Of a DNA stretch of 64,000 nucleotides, positions 32,736-42,230 are shown piece after piece. Both the position numbers and the translations under genes were made by a program. This DNA is from Afifella sp. IM 167 (GTDB lineage: Bacteria > Pseudomonadota > Alphaproteobacteria > Rhizobiales > Afifellaceae): positions 434,001 through 498,000 of the forward strand of contig NZ_NSLC01000001.1 of assembly GCF_020144925.1 (NCBI RefSeq), in the 5' to 3' direction. Position 1 is the stretch's first letter. Every line of letters begins with the position of its first letter. The notes beneath the pieces are model-generated. The model did no database searches. It was not told the origin of the DNA and saw only the letters and a list, made by a program, of their open reading frames with translations.

Positions 32736-32754
32736 GGGCGCGCCTTGCGCGCCC
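32736..32754. terminator. GC hairpin between the Rrf2 gene and the RND pump gene
   Basis: GGGCGCGC-CTT-GCGCGCCC, an 8-base perfect stem in a 60-base convergent gap. It lacks a good U-tract on either strand, so it is only a weak or rho-assisted terminator candidate. Confidence 0.45.
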
Positions 32755-32756
32755 CC

Positions 32757-35700
32757 TCAGGACCGCGAGGGAAGTTCGGCCTCGAGGCGCTTCTCGACCG
32801 CGCCGCGCGGTTCGGTGAAGCGGGCGAGAAGGTCGTAGAGCACCGGCGTCACCACCAGCGTCAGCAGCGAGGCGAGCGCCAGCCCCCCGATGATGACGAC
32901 GCCGATGGCACTGCGCGATTCCGCCCCCGCGCCGGAGGCGAGCACCAGCGGCACGGCGCCGAGGATGGTGGAGATCACCGTCATGATGATCGGCCGGAAA
33001 CGCAGGATCGAGGCCTCGATCACCGCCTCGCGCACTTCCTTGCCCTCGTCGCGCAGCTGGTTGGCGAATTCCACGATCAGGATGCCGTTCTTCGCCATCA
33101 GCCCGACGAGCAGGATGATGCCGATCTGGCTGTAGATGTTGAGCGAAAGGCCGGCGAAATAGAGTGAGTAGATCGCACCGGCGAAGGCGAGCGGCACCGA
33201 CAGCATGATGACGAGCGGGTGCACGAAGCTCTCGAACTGGGCGGCCAGCACCAGAAAGACGATGAGGATGGCGAGACCGAAAGTGACGGCCACGCCGCCG
33301 GAGGTCTCCAGATATTGCTGCGACTGGCCGGAGAAGGCGATGCTCGCTTCCGGCGGCAGCGTCTCGGCCGCCGCCTCGCGGATGTAATCGATCGCCGAGC
33401 CGAGGTCGTAGCCATCCGACAGCGCCGCCTGCAGGGTGATGGAGGGCAGCCGGTCGTAGCGGTTAAGTTCAGGTGCGGCGGCTCTTTCCGACAGGCGCGT
33501 CAGCGCCACGAGCGGCACCAGCGTCTGCCCGTCGCCCGAGCGCACGAAGATGTTGCCGATGTCGGAAGGCTGGCTCCGGTCGCTCGCCTGCGCCTGGACG
33601 ATCACCGGATATTCGCGGCCGCGGTCGACATAGGTCGAGACCTCGCGAGAGGCGAGCATGGTCTGCAGCGTGGAGGCGACCGTCTCCACCGAGATGTCGA
33701 GATCGTCGAGCTTTTCACGGTCCAGGCGGATATCGACCTGCGGCTGGTTCTCCTCAAAATCGACCTCCGGGTTGCGCAGGCCCGGATTTTCCTTCGCCTT
33801 CTCCAGGAGCGCGTTCGCCCATTCCTTCACGCTGTCGAAATCCGGACCGCCGATGACGACGGAGAGCGGCGTGCGGTTGCCGCGAAGCCCGAGGCCAGAG
33901 GGCGTCACCGGAAAGCCGCGCGCGCCGATCACCTTGCCGACGGCGGGGATGATGGCGCGCTGCACCTCGGTTTGGCTACGGCTGCGCTCCTCCCAGGGAG
34001 CGAGGCGGACGATCACGAAGGCCCGGTACGGGCGCCCGCCGGATCCGACGATCGAGTAGATCGTGTCGGCGTCGCCGCTTTCCAGAAGCGGCTGCAGCTC
34101 CTTTTCCAGGATGCGCACTTCCGAATCCGTATAGCCGGTGGTGGAGCCCTGCGGCGTCGTCAGCGGGATGAAGACGATGCCCCGGTCTTCGCTCGGCGTC
34201 AGCTCGCGCGGCAACTCCTGGTAGAGAGCGATGCCGCCACCGGCGATGACGAGCGCGACGAAGAGGACGACGAGCGGCATGTCGAGAGAGCGCCGCAGGA
34301 GGGCGCCGTAGGCTTCGCGGAAGCGCGAGCGCCGCGCCGGCTTGCCGTCTTCGCCGGTGCCGCGATGGCGTTTGAGGAGCCGCGAGGCGAGCACCGGACA
34401 CAAGGTCAGCGCCACGAAGGTGGAGATGGCGACGGCGCTCGCCATGACGAAGCCGAATTCGGTGAAGAGCCGCCCGGCCTGCCCCTTCAGAAACGAGATC
34501 GGCACGAAGACGGCGATCAGCGTCAGGGAGGTGGCGAGCACCGCAAACGTCACCTGCCGCGATCCCAGGAAGCTCGCCACCATGGGCGATTCCCCCTCGT
34601 CGATGCGCCGCTGGATGTTCTCCAGAACGACGATCGCATCGTCGACGACGAGGCCGATGGCGAGGATGAGGGCGAGCAGCGTCAGGACGTTGATGGAAAA
34701 GCCCAGCGCCGAGATGAGAATGAAGCAGCCGATGAGGGAGACGGGAATGGTGACGGCCGGCACCAGCGTCGCGCGGATGGAAAGGAGGAAGAGAAGGATG
34801 ACGAGGACGACGAGAACGAGCGAGATGCCGAGCGCGATCAGCACCTCGCGGATGGAGGCGCCGATGAAGACGGCATCGTCCGAGCCGACGGTGATCTGCA
34901 TGCCTTCCGGCAGCGTCGGACGGATGCGTTCCAGCTCCGCCTGAACGGCGCGCGAGATGGCGATCGTATTCGCCTGCGACTGGCGCGAAATGCCGAGGCC
35001 GACCGCCTCGGCCCCGTTGGAGCGCACCAGCGTGTTGTCGTCCGCCACCCCGAGCGCGACCTGCGCCACGTCCCTGAGACGTACCGGATACCCGGCGACG
35101 CGATCGACGACCATGTTGGAGAAGGCGTCGACATTGGTCAGCCGGCTGTCGATCCGCACCGCGAGAAGTCGGTTGCGCGATTCCACGTCGCCGGCCGGCA
35201 GCTCCAGATTGTTGCGCTTGATGGCGCTTTCGACATCGGCGACGGTGAGGTTGCGGGCCGCCAGGGCCTCGCGGTCGAGCCAGATGCGGATCGCATAGCG
35301 CCGCTCGCCGAAGATCTCGACATTGGCGACGCCGTCGAGCGTTGCCAGCCGGTCGACGAGAAAGCGATCCAGATAGTCGGTGATCTGCGCCCCGCTCATG
35401 CGCGAGGAGGTGACGGCGAGGCGGATCACCGGATCGGCGTCGGCGTCGTTCTTGACCACCTGCGGTTCGTCGACGTCATCCGGCAGCTGCCCGCGCACGC
35501 GCGCGACGGCGCTCCGGACATCGTTTGCCGCCTCGTCGATATTGCGGCCGATGACGAACTCGATGGTGGTGCGGCTGCGCCCGCGCCGGCTTTGAGAGCT
35601 GATCGACTTGACGCCCGAGATGCCGGCAACGGCACCCTCGATCGTCTCGGTGATATCGGTGTCGACGATCTCCGGCGCCGCACCGGCATAGGTCGTCGTC

Positions 35701-35840
35701 ACGGTGACGACGGCCGTGTCGACATCCGGCAGCTCCCGGACGGGAATGCCCAAGAGCGCGGCAAGGCCGAAGACGACGATCAGGATGGAGGCGACCGCCG
35801 CGAGCACCGGCCGCTTGATCGAGATGTCGGAAAGGATCAT
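32757..35840 (-). CDS. RND efflux transporter permease (HAE1/AcrB-like)
   Basis: 1027-residue inner-membrane pump with the usual layout: N-terminal helix ending in GIPVRELPDVDTAVVTV, two large periplasmic loops and twelve helices. The proton-relay aspartates are in LAIGLVVDDAIVVLENIQRR, and the second half has LAAQFESFVHPLVIMLSVPLA and LVGLMAKNGILIVEFANQLRD. It exports drugs, detergents or metabolites with an adaptor and an outer-membrane channel. The adaptor gene overlaps its start by ATGA; no outer-membrane channel gene is present here, so it probably uses one encoded elsewhere. Substrate unknown. Confidence 0.95.
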   Translation of the reverse strand: MILSDISIKRPVLAAVASILIVVFGLAALLGIPVRELPDVDTAVVTVTTTYAGAAPEIVDTDITETIEGAVAGISGVKSISSQSRRGRSRTTIEFVIGRNIDEAANDVRSAVARVRGQLPDDVDEPQVVKNDADADPVIRLAVTSSRMSGAQITDYLDRFLVDRLATLDGVANVEIFGERRYAIRIWLDREALAARNLTVADVESAIKRNNLELPAGDVESRNRLLAVRIDSRLTNVDAFSNMVVDRVAGYPVRLRDVAQVALGVADDNTLVRSNGAEAVGLGISRQSQANTIAISRAVQAELERIRPTLPEGMQITVGSDDAVFIGASIREVLIALGISLVLVVLVILLFLLSIRATLVPAVTIPVSLIGCFILISALGFSINVLTLLALILAIGLVVDDAIVVLENIQRRIDEGESPMVASFLGSRQVTFAVLATSLTLIAVFVPISFLKGQAGRLFTEFGFVMASAVAISTFVALTLCPVLASRLLKRHRGTGEDGKPARRSRFREAYGALLRRSLDMPLVVLFVALVIAGGGIALYQELPRELTPSEDRGIVFIPLTTPQGSTTGYTDSEVRILEKELQPLLESGDADTIYSIVGSGGRPYRAFVIVRLAPWEERSRSQTEVQRAIIPAVGKVIGARGFPVTPSGLGLRGNRTPLSVVIGGPDFDSVKEWANALLEKAKENPGLRNPEVDFEENQPQVDIRLDREKLDDLDISVETVASTLQTMLASREVSTYVDRGREYPVIVQAQASDRSQPSDIGNIFVRSGDGQTLVPLVALTRLSERAAAPELNRYDRLPSITLQAALSDGYDLGSAIDYIREAAAETLPPEASIAFSGQSQQYLETSGGVAVTFGLAILIVFLVLAAQFESFVHPLVIMLSVPLAFAGAIYSLYFAGLSLNIYSQIGIILLVGLMAKNGILIVEFANQLRDEGKEVREAVIEASILRFRPIIMTVISTILGAVPLVLASGAGAESRSAIGVVIIGGLALASLLTLVVTPVLYDLLARFTEPRGAVEKRLEAELPSRS

Positions 35841-36961
35841 CCGAGGCCGCCCGAGCCGTCCTCCGGCTCGGCCGCATCCTTGATCGGCCGGATCTGCGAG
35901 CCGTCCCGCAGCTGCTGGATGCCGCGGGTGACGACCTTCTCTCCATCGGAAAGGCCTTCGGCGACTTCCACCATGCCCGAACGCCGCTGCCCGATCTCCA
36001 CCAAGCGACGGCGTGCCGTCTCGCCGTCGGCCACGAAGAGGAAGGAGCCTTCGCCCTCCGCCATCACGGCCTCTTCCGGCACCAGGACGACGACGCGCTT
36101 TTCCAGAACGACGGCGAGGTTCATGAACATGCCCGCCGGCAGGGCAAGATCGGAGTTCGGGATGGCTGCGCGGACCTTGAAGGATCGCGAAGTGCCGTCG
36201 ACCCGGCTGTCGATGGCGACGATCTTCCCGCTGAAATCGCGGCCGGGAAAGGCGACGCTTTCGGCACGCACCGGCAGGCCGGTCTTCACCTCGCCGAAGA
36301 CCGTTTCGGGCAGGGCGAACTCCACCTCCACGGAAGAAAGATCGTCGAGAGTGGTCACCACCGTCTGATCGTCGACCCGCGCGCCGAGATCGACGCGCTT
36401 GAGGCCGGTGATGCCGCCGAAGGGAGCGCGCACGGTGCGGTCGTCGAGGCGCCGCTGCGCACGGGCGAGCTCGGCCTCGGCGGTAACGCTCGCGGCCGTC
36501 AGGGTCTCCAGCGTGGCGGCGGTGACGGTTTTTGACTCGCGCAGCGATGCGGCACGCTCCAGGGCCCGCGCCGCCTCAAGCCGCTTTGCTTCCGCTTCCT
36601 TGAGATTGGCCGCCTCGATATCGTCGTCCAGGTGAAGCAGCGCCTCGCCCTTCTCCACCTTTTCGCCGGACTCGAAGCTCAGTTCCGTCACCCGGCCGGA
36701 GGCGAGAGGCACGATCTCGACCGATCGCTGCGCCCGCGTGGTGCCGACCGCCTCCAGCGTGCGCTCCATCGGCGAGGCCCTTGCAACGGCGAGTTCGACG
36801 GGAATGGCCGAGGGCCCGCGCGCCGCGCGCGCGTCGCGCGCCGGGCTGTCCGGCTCGAGCCAGTCATCGACCAGTTGGTAGCCGCCGAAAATCACGACGG
36901 CGGCAATCGCGATGCCGACCACCTGCTTCAGGAAGGTCAAAGAGCGGTACCCCGCACGCAA
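35837..36961 (-). CDS. RND efflux periplasmic adaptor subunit (HlyD/AcrA family)
   Basis: About 374 residues: an N-terminal membrane anchor (VVGIAIAAVVIFGGYQLV), lipoyl halves (VEIVPLASGRVTELSFESGEKVEKGEALLHLD and RAPFGGITGLKRVDLGARV), a helical hairpin between them, and beta-barrel and membrane-proximal domains. It links the pump to the outer-membrane channel. No ATG is available at the start; TTG at 36961 or TTG at 36940 (GGGG about 9 bases upstream) are the choices. Its stop overlaps the pump ATG, so the two are translationally coupled. Confidence 0.92.
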   Translation of the reverse strand: MRAGYRSLTFLKQVVGIAIAAVVIFGGYQLVDDWLEPDSPARDARAARGPSAIPVELAVARASPMERTLEAVGTTRAQRSVEIVPLASGRVTELSFESGEKVEKGEALLHLDDDIEAANLKEAEAKRLEAARALERAASLRESKTVTAATLETLTAASVTAEAELARAQRRLDDRTVRAPFGGITGLKRVDLGARVDDQTVVTTLDDLSSVEVEFALPETVFGEVKTGLPVRAESVAFPGRDFSGKIVAIDSRVDGTSRSFKVRAAIPNSDLALPAGMFMNLAVVLEKRVVVLVPEEAVMAEGEGSFLFVADGETARRRLVEIGQRRSGMVEVAEGLSDGEKVVTRGIQQLRDGSQIRPIKDAAEPEDGSGGLG

Positions 36962-37062
36962 GACAAGGAAAACGCGCCACGCCTGCCGAGATCGGGCGCG
37001 TCAGAATCCCATTCTAGATGCCTGGGGCAAAAGGACGAACTTAAATTTCCGTCAGATGCCGA

Positions 37063-39630
37063 TCAGGCTCCGCCGACGCCGAGTTCATTCAGCACCGAGG
37101 CAAGGCCGCGTCCGTCATATGGCTTGCCGAGCACCTTCACACGCGGATCGTGGTCGTATTGCGCCTCAAGCTCGGCGACCGAATGTCCGGTGGCGAATAT
37201 GATCGGCACGGATGGCGCAATCGCTCTGAGCTCGACCGCCAGCTCCTTGCCGTCGCGGTCCGGCAGGCCGAGATCGACCATGATCGCGCCGAACCGGTCG
37301 GGCTGCTCCACAAAAGTGCGGATGGCATCCTCTGCATTGGCCGCCGTCTCGGCTTCGTGGCCGAGCTCCTCCAAAAGGTCGACCGCAAGGATGGAGATGA
37401 GGACCTCGTCCTCCACCACCAGGATGGTCCGGGCGGTGCTTGCCTCCTTCGCCTTGCCACGGCTGGCATCGCGGCTCCGCAGGAGAATTTCGCTGACGCG
37501 CTGGGCCAGCACCGCGTTCTGGAACGGCTTGCGCAGGATCTCCGCATCCGGATGCATGCCCTCGTCGTCGCCGAAGACGTCATGGGCATAAGCGGTGGCG
37601 AACAGGACGCCGAGTTCGGGCCTCAGCTCCTTGGCGGCCTCGGCAAGCTCGCGCCCGTTGAGGCCGCCCGGCAGCCCGACATCGGTGAACAGGAGATCGA
37701 CGGGCGTGCCGGCCCGCAGAACGGAGAGCGCCTCCGCACCGTTTCCGCAGCTGATGACCACATAGCCGAGCTCTTCCAGCAGCGAGGTCGAATAGCGGCG
37801 CACATCCTCGTCGTCCTCCACGACCAGAATGGTCTGCACGCGGGCTGCATCAGCCATCGGCGCGGTCGGCACCGGCTCGATCTTCGCCTCTTCCGGCATC
37901 GCTGCGGAGCGGCGCAGGAAGAGGCAGACCTCCGTTCCCTGTCCCACCTTCGAATTGAGCGTGATGCCACCTTCCGACTGCTTCAGAAAACCGTAGACCT
38001 GAGAGAGGCCGAGGCCGGTCCCCGCACCAACCTCCTTGGTGGTGAAGAAGGGGTCGAAGGCGTGCTGCAGCGTATCCTCGCTCATGCCCGAACCGGTATC
38101 CGCGACGCAGATGCAGACGTAGTCGCCTCCCTCCATGTCCGGATCGAGGTCGCTCGCCCGCGGCTCCGAAACCGAACGGTTGACCGTCTGGATGGTGAGC
38201 ACGCCCCCTTCCGGCATGGCGTCGCGCGCATTCACCGCGAGGTTGAGGATCGCGCTTTCCAGATGATTGACGTCGGCGAGGATCGGCCAGGCGTCTTCGG
38301 CAAGTTCGGTCTTCAATTCGATGGTTTCGCCCAGGGTGCGGCGCAGCAGATCGACCATCTCCGTCACCAGTCGGTTCGGATCGACGGGCTTGGGTGCGAG
38401 CGGTTGCCGGCGGGCGAAAGCGAGCAGACGTTCCGTCAGCGTCGCCGCGCGCTGCGCGCCGCGCATGGCGTTTTCGGCCGCGCTCTTGATCCGCGAAAAG
38501 TCGATCTCGTCCTTGTCGAGGCGCCGCAGGAGCGCCTCCAGGTTACCGGAGATGACGGTCAGCAGGTTGTTGAAGTCGTGCGCGACGCCACCCGTGAGCT
38601 GGCCGACGGCCTCCATCTTCTGGGCTTGCCGGAGCGCTTCCTCGGCCTGCTCGCGCTCGGCGATCTCCTTCAGGAGCTTCTCGTTCGCCGCCTGCAGTTC
38701 CGCCGTGCGCTCCCCGACGACCTGCTCCAGCTCCTCCTGGCTGCGTGCCAGGGCCTGGCGGGCCGCGATCTGATCCTCAATGTCGGTGCAGGTGCCAAAC
38801 CAGCGAACGATTTCGCCATTGCCGTCTTCATAGACGGGAAGTGCGCGCGCAAGGACCCATTGATAGTCGCCGTCGCGCCGGCGCAGGCGGAATTCGTACT
38901 CGTAGGGCTCGCCGGTCTTCAGCGCCTCCTGCCAGGCGAGATGCGCCTTCGGCCAATCCTGCGGATGGACGATGGAGCGCCAGTCCCGGGCATTTTCCCA
39001 TTCCGAATGGCCGGTGAATTCAAACCAGCGCTGGTTGAAATAATCGTGGCGCCCGTCGGGCAGGCTGGACCAGACGATCTGCGGCATGGATTCGGCGATC
39101 GTACGGAACTTCGCCTCCGAACGGCGCAGCTCCTCCTCTGCCAGCCTGCCTTCCGAGATATCGATGTTGAGGCCGGTGTAGCCGAGGAAAGTCCCACCCG
39201 TGTCGAACCGGGGAGCGCCCTCGCACCGGTACCAGCGGATCGCTCCGTCCTTGTCGATGAAACGCACTTCGGTCCTGAAGGGCTGATGCGTGGCGAAGGC
39301 CGTCATGAAAGCGGCATAGAAGCTGGGAAGATCTCCCGGGACCATCACCCGCTGCCAGCCGTCTCCCAGCATCTCGGTCGCGGTCACGCCGAAAACGGTC
39401 TCGTAGTGGCGGTTGGCGAAGATGATTCGACCTTCCGCGTCGCTCACCCAAATGAGCGCCGGCGCACTGTCTGCGATCCTGCGGAAACGCGACTCGCTCT
39501 CTGCAATGACCACTTCTGGTTCCGACTTCCGTTCCCTGCAGCCTGCTGCCGCCTTCGCCCCGCCTTTTCGCTTGGCGTGTCCCACAAACCCTGTCAACAG
39601 CGGGCGCGACGATGACAACTTTGCCGGCAA
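37063..39630 (-). CDS. PAS-PAS hybrid histidine kinase with two receiver domains
   Basis: About 855 residues and no membrane helix. Order: a basic N-terminus; PAS 1 (~44-165, [17 protein letters not shown]); PAS 2 (~167-292, [17 protein letters not shown]...YFNQRW) with PAC ends; a coiled linker; HisKA with [21 protein letters not shown]; an ATPase domain ([24 protein letters not shown]); receiver 1 ([22 protein letters not shown]); and receiver 2 ([31 protein letters not shown]). A soluble sensor of unknown signal. No ATG occurs before PAS 1; TTG at 39630 or an internal GTG must be used, and neither has a clear ribosome site, so the exact N-terminus is open. Confidence 0.88.
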   Translation of the reverse strand: MPAKLSSSRPLLTGFVGHAKRKGGAKAAAGCRERKSEPEVVIAESESRFRRIADSAPALIWVSDAEGRIIFANRHYETVFGVTATEMLGDGWQRVMVPGDLPSFYAAFMTAFATHQPFRTEVRFIDKDGAIRWYRCEGAPRFDTGGTFLGYTGLNIDISEGRLAEEELRRSEAKFRTIAESMPQIVWSSLPDGRHDYFNQRWFEFTGHSEWENARDWRSIVHPQDWPKAHLAWQEALKTGEPYEYEFRLRRRDGDYQWVLARALPVYEDGNGEIVRWFGTCTDIEDQIAARQALARSQEELEQVVGERTAELQAANEKLLKEIAEREQAEEALRQAQKMEAVGQLTGGVAHDFNNLLTVISGNLEALLRRLDKDEIDFSRIKSAAENAMRGAQRAATLTERLLAFARRQPLAPKPVDPNRLVTEMVDLLRRTLGETIELKTELAEDAWPILADVNHLESAILNLAVNARDAMPEGGVLTIQTVNRSVSEPRASDLDPDMEGGDYVCICVADTGSGMSEDTLQHAFDPFFTTKEVGAGTGLGLSQVYGFLKQSEGGITLNSKVGQGTEVCLFLRRSAAMPEEAKIEPVPTAPMADAARVQTILVVEDDEDVRRYSTSLLEELGYVVISCGNGAEALSVLRAGTPVDLLFTDVGLPGGLNGRELAEAAKELRPELGVLFATAYAHDVFGDDEGMHPDAEILRKPFQNAVLAQRVSEILLRSRDASRGKAKEASTARTILVVEDEVLISILAVDLLEELGHEAETAANAEDAIRTFVEQPDRFGAIMVDLGLPDRDGKELAVELRAIAPSVPIIFATGHSVAELEAQYDHDPRVKVLGKPYDGRGLASVLNELGVGGA

Positions 39631-39784
39631 AGTCGGTTAACGCACGGAGGCCGCTTCGGCTCCCTGGCCGCGGGACGCTTGACGTGGCGCAAGGAACGAC
39701 AAATCTGTCAGGCTAGAATGCCAAGGTCGGCTGGTTGCGGACCGCGCGGCAATTCCGATTTCCCCTCACCGCTTACGGATCGTC

Positions 39785-40057
39785 ATGAGCAAGACCTGGA
39801 AAGAAGCGCCCTCGCCCTGCATCGATGTGTGCAAGTACAAACGCAAGGGGCGCTGCATCGGCTGCTCGATGACGAAGGAGGAGAAGTCGCTTTTCAAGCG
39901 GCTCGACCAGAAGGCAGACAAGAAGGCCTTCTTCCGCGAAATCGTTGCACGGCTGGAGGAGCAGCGCGGCCTGGGTTTCTGGGCCGTCGCCTATCGCAAG
40001 AAGTGCGAAAAGCGCGGCGTTCCCTGCCCGCTCGACAAGTTGACGGTCGAGGCCTGA
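39785..40057 (+). CDS. DUF1289-family small cysteine protein
   Basis: 90 residues beginning SPCIDVCKYKRKGRCIGCSMTKEE. The four-cysteine pattern C-x3-C-x7-C-x2-C is the family signature and probably binds Fe-S or zinc. Two more cysteines near the end (KKCEKRGVPC) extend the set. Function is unknown in general; YdhL-like proteins of this family are widespread in proteobacteria. It is divergent from the hybrid kinase gene and convergent with dps. Confidence 0.85.
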   Translation: MSKTWKEAPSPCIDVCKYKRKGRCIGCSMTKEEKSLFKRLDQKADKKAFFREIVARLEEQRGLGFWAVAYRKKCEKRGVPCPLDKLTVEA

Positions 40058-40107
40058 CAGCGGCGGAAGTCGCCCGCTCTCATCCCACCTCTCTTGCAGG
40101 CAGCATG

Positions 40108-40138
40108 CATAAAGGGCCGGCGCTTTCGCACCGGCCCT
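40108..40138 (-). terminator. Terminator of dps
   Basis: On the minus strand AGGGCCGG and CCGGCCCT form an 8-base stem with a 10-base loop, followed by TTTAT. It lies about 50 bases past the dps stop. Confidence 0.7.
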
Positions 40139-40188
40139 CGCCGAATTCCAGAGCCGCGGCGACCGGAGCCGCGCGGCGGAAAGCCTCG

Positions 40189-40668
40189 TTACGCCGTCTT
40201 GCCGAGATGGGCGCGCAGCATCCAGGCGAACTTGTCGTGCACGGCCACGCGCTCGGTGGCGAGGTCGTTGGTCGCCCAGTCGCCATGCTTGTCGGCCACG
40301 GAGCAGAGCGCCGAAAGCGTCGAAGAGAGCGTCTCCTGATCGGCGAGCATCGCGGCGACCATGTCGTTGTCGGAGGCATGCCCATCATGCTCGTCGACGG
40401 TGCTGCGCTCCAGATACTTGGAATACCGGCCCTCGGCATGCGCATCGAGCGCCTTGATCCGCTCGGCGAGGTCGTCCATCGCCTCGAAATGGTCCTCGTA
40501 GATCTTCTGGAAGAGGTCGTGCAGCGGCCCGAAAGCCATGCCCGTGACGTTCCAGTGGAAATTCTGCGCCTTGCTCATGACGACCGCCGTCTCGGCGACC
40601 GCCTGCGTGAGGCCCTCGACGATATCCTGCTTCGCACCCGGTTCAATTTTCGCTGCAACCAGACCCAT
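40189..40668 (-). CDS. dps: Dps-family DNA-protecting ferritin-like protein
   Basis: 159 residues. It has the Dps ferroxidase pattern KAQNFHWNVTGMAFGPLHDLFQKIYEDHFEAMDDLAERI, in which His, Asp and Glu residues from two subunits bind iron, plus a helical end. The start at 40668 is chosen because GGAGG lies 5 bases before that ATG; ATGs at 40680 and 40695 are in frame but poorly supported. Dps forms a 12-mer that stores iron and shields DNA from peroxide. An iron-control-like palindrome lies upstream at 40709-40725. Confidence 0.93.
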   Translation of the reverse strand: MGLVAAKIEPGAKQDIVEGLTQAVAETAVVMSKAQNFHWNVTGMAFGPLHDLFQKIYEDHFEAMDDLAERIKALDAHAEGRYSKYLERSTVDEHDGHASDNDMVAAMLADQETLSSTLSALCSVADKHGDWATNDLATERVAVHDKFAWMLRAHLGKTA

Positions 40669-40708
40669 TTCGCCCTCCATTTTTCCGTTCGGCATCGGCC
40701 AGTGACTA

Positions 40709-40725
40709 ATTAGAATATCTCTAAA
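40709..40725 (-). promoter_or_regulatory. Irr/ICE-like palindrome upstream of dps
   Basis: On the minus strand TTTAGAG-ATA-TTCTAAT matches TTTAGAA-N3-TTCTAAA, the rhizobial iron control element bound by Irr, at 12 of 14 arm positions. It lies 41-57 bases upstream of the dps ATG and ends at the stop codon of the next gene. It stands out as AT-rich in GC-rich DNA. Confidence 0.5.
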
Positions 40726-41259
40726 CTAGCGCTTCGCATCGGCGTCTTCAAGACCTTGAAGCGGCAGAGCGAGCGCGAGACCACGCGACAAAAAGCGCAG
40801 CCAGCGGTGCCCTTCAGGGCGCACCCGCCAGGCAATTAACGCACGAGCCCCGGCTTCATCTCCATCGCGCCATGCACAAATAAGTCGCGCCAGCCAGATC
40901 TCGTCCTCCGAGAAGGCGGCGGCGCCCGGCCGGTAGAAGGTGAGAGGCCGCCTTGCCTTGCTTGCAAGCGCGCGGAAGAAGGCGATGGCGAATCGCTCAA
41001 GCGATACATCCTCCTCGCCGGCGAGCAGGAAGCAGGCGCGTTCGATATCCGTCTGCGAGGACAGGAGGCTCTTGAGCACGAACCAGCGGATGCGCTCCAT
41101 CTCCTCGGCCTCGGCGGGCGAGAATTTCGGCGCATGATCCGTAAGTGGGCCGAAGCTCTGGCAGGCGGGAAACGGCAGGACGTTGGTCTCGCCCGCATGG
41201 CTCTCGGCCGCGGCACGCCGGGCGGCGCCCATCCTCAAATGCGGTCCTTCGAAGCCCAT
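40726..41259 (-). CDS. Hypothetical soluble protein
   Basis: About 177 residues, not recognised. After a variable N-terminus it reads NVLPFPACQSFGPL, then helical segments EEMERIRWFVLKSLLSSQTDIERACFLLAG, ERFAIAFFRALASKARR and FSEDEIWLARLICAWRDGD, ending with RPEGHRWLRFLSRGLAL. There is no membrane helix and no signal peptide. The start at 41259 has AAGGGGG about 4 bases upstream; ATG 41283 and an open frame to 41391 are alternatives. It is 57 bases upstream of dps on the same strand, so co-transcription is possible. An AT-rich palindrome (TCTAAGTTAGA, 41315-41325) lies just upstream. Confidence 0.6.
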   Translation of the reverse strand: MGFEGPHLRMGAARRAAAESHAGETNVLPFPACQSFGPLTDHAPKFSPAEAEEMERIRWFVLKSLLSSQTDIERACFLLAGEEDVSLERFAIAFFRALASKARRPLTFYRPGAAAFSEDEIWLARLICAWRDGDEAGARALIAWRVRPEGHRWLRFLSRGLALALPLQGLEDADAKR

Positions 41260-41469
41260 GCGCCCCCTTGCGGTGGTCGCCATCGCCGCGGCGACAGCCT
41301 CACCCTGAACTTCTTCTAAGTTAGAGAAGCCGCCGGCCTTTTCAAATGCCGCAAGGCCGCATCGACGGCCCGCGCGCGCACCACCCCACAACAGGACAAT
41401 CCGGGAGGAAGATCGGAATGAAGAGCGGCGGAGCTTGCCCCCGCTTTCGTGAGCAGAGCGCGCCCGGGA

Positions 41470-42003
41470 CTAGAGGTGCAGCAGCTCTTCGATCTGTGCA
41501 CTGGTCATGCGCCCTCGGTGGAACTGCACGCCCATCCGTGTACCGCGCCGCCAGGCGATCTCGCAGGTGATGGCGATGTTCGCCTTCGGCACGGCGAGGA
41601 CCACCTCACCCCCCAGTGCCATCGCCTCCTCGCATTCGAGCTGCGCCCCGTTGGTCGAAAGGTCACGGATGATGCAACGGCGCACTTCGCGATCCTGCGC
41701 CACGATGAAGGCGTCTATGGCTGTCGACAGACGCACCGCGCCGCGCCGCCGCTCGATGAGCGAAAGGCCGGGTTTGGGCGCGCCTGCCGCGTCGCGACGG
41801 CCGCCGGCCGGAAATTTCGCGATGTTCGTCCCCGGATTCTTGTGAAGGAGAAAAGGTGGCGGCGTGTGCGGCGCGGGCTCGGCCTGCGCATCCGTTCCCG
41901 GCAGCCATTCTACGGCCGCCGCGTTTGCCGAAGCAGCCGTTTCCGCTGGCTTGTCCCCGCCGAAAGATGTCGTCCCGCCTGTCAGCGGTTTTGCACTGTA
42001 CAT
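41470..42003 (-). CDS. PilZ-domain protein
   Basis: 177 residues. The first ~85 are low-complexity and proline/alanine rich. The rest is a PilZ domain: ERRRGAVRLSTAIDAFIV, CIIRDLSTNGAQLECE (the D/N-x-S-x-x-G motif), then EIAWRRGTRMGVQFH. PilZ domains bind cyclic di-GMP, but the N-terminal R-x-x-x-R motif is only partly kept here (RRRGAVR), so binding is likely but not certain. The ATG at 42003 has GAGGAAACGC upstream. The 227-base gap to the next gene shows nothing recognisable. Confidence 0.82.
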   Translation of the reverse strand: MYSAKPLTGGTTSFGGDKPAETAASANAAAVEWLPGTDAQAEPAPHTPPPFLLHKNPGTNIAKFPAGGRRDAAGAPKPGLSLIERRRGAVRLSTAIDAFIVAQDREVRRCIIRDLSTNGAQLECEEAMALGGEVVLAVPKANIAITCEIAWRRGTRMGVQFHRGRMTSAQIEELLHL

Positions 42004-42230
42004 GCGTTTCCTCGTCGCTTGCTTGTGCAAGATACGTCGCCTGCACGCTAGCGCCGGAAGATGAGGAGATTCTTACCGGCAAGCACGGATTGCGAAGCGT
42101 CGGACAGAGAATCGCAGAATGCTTTCCGTTTCCTTCCGTGAAACGAATAAACTCGGCTCGGGGCCGTGGCATTTCGCCCGGCAGCGCGTTAATCCCGAGC
42201 ATCGAGGGGCCCGTGCACCCGGAGGAACGA

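Noticed and set aside
33219-36368. 1049-codon plus-strand open frame opposite the RND pump genes
   Set aside because: Antisense shadow of two well-supported efflux genes; composition is Arg/Asp/Glu-heavy and it has no recognisable domain.
37150-39615. 821-codon plus-strand open frame opposite the hybrid kinase gene
   Set aside because: Shadow of the PAS-kinase-receiver gene on the other strand; no domain motifs of its own.
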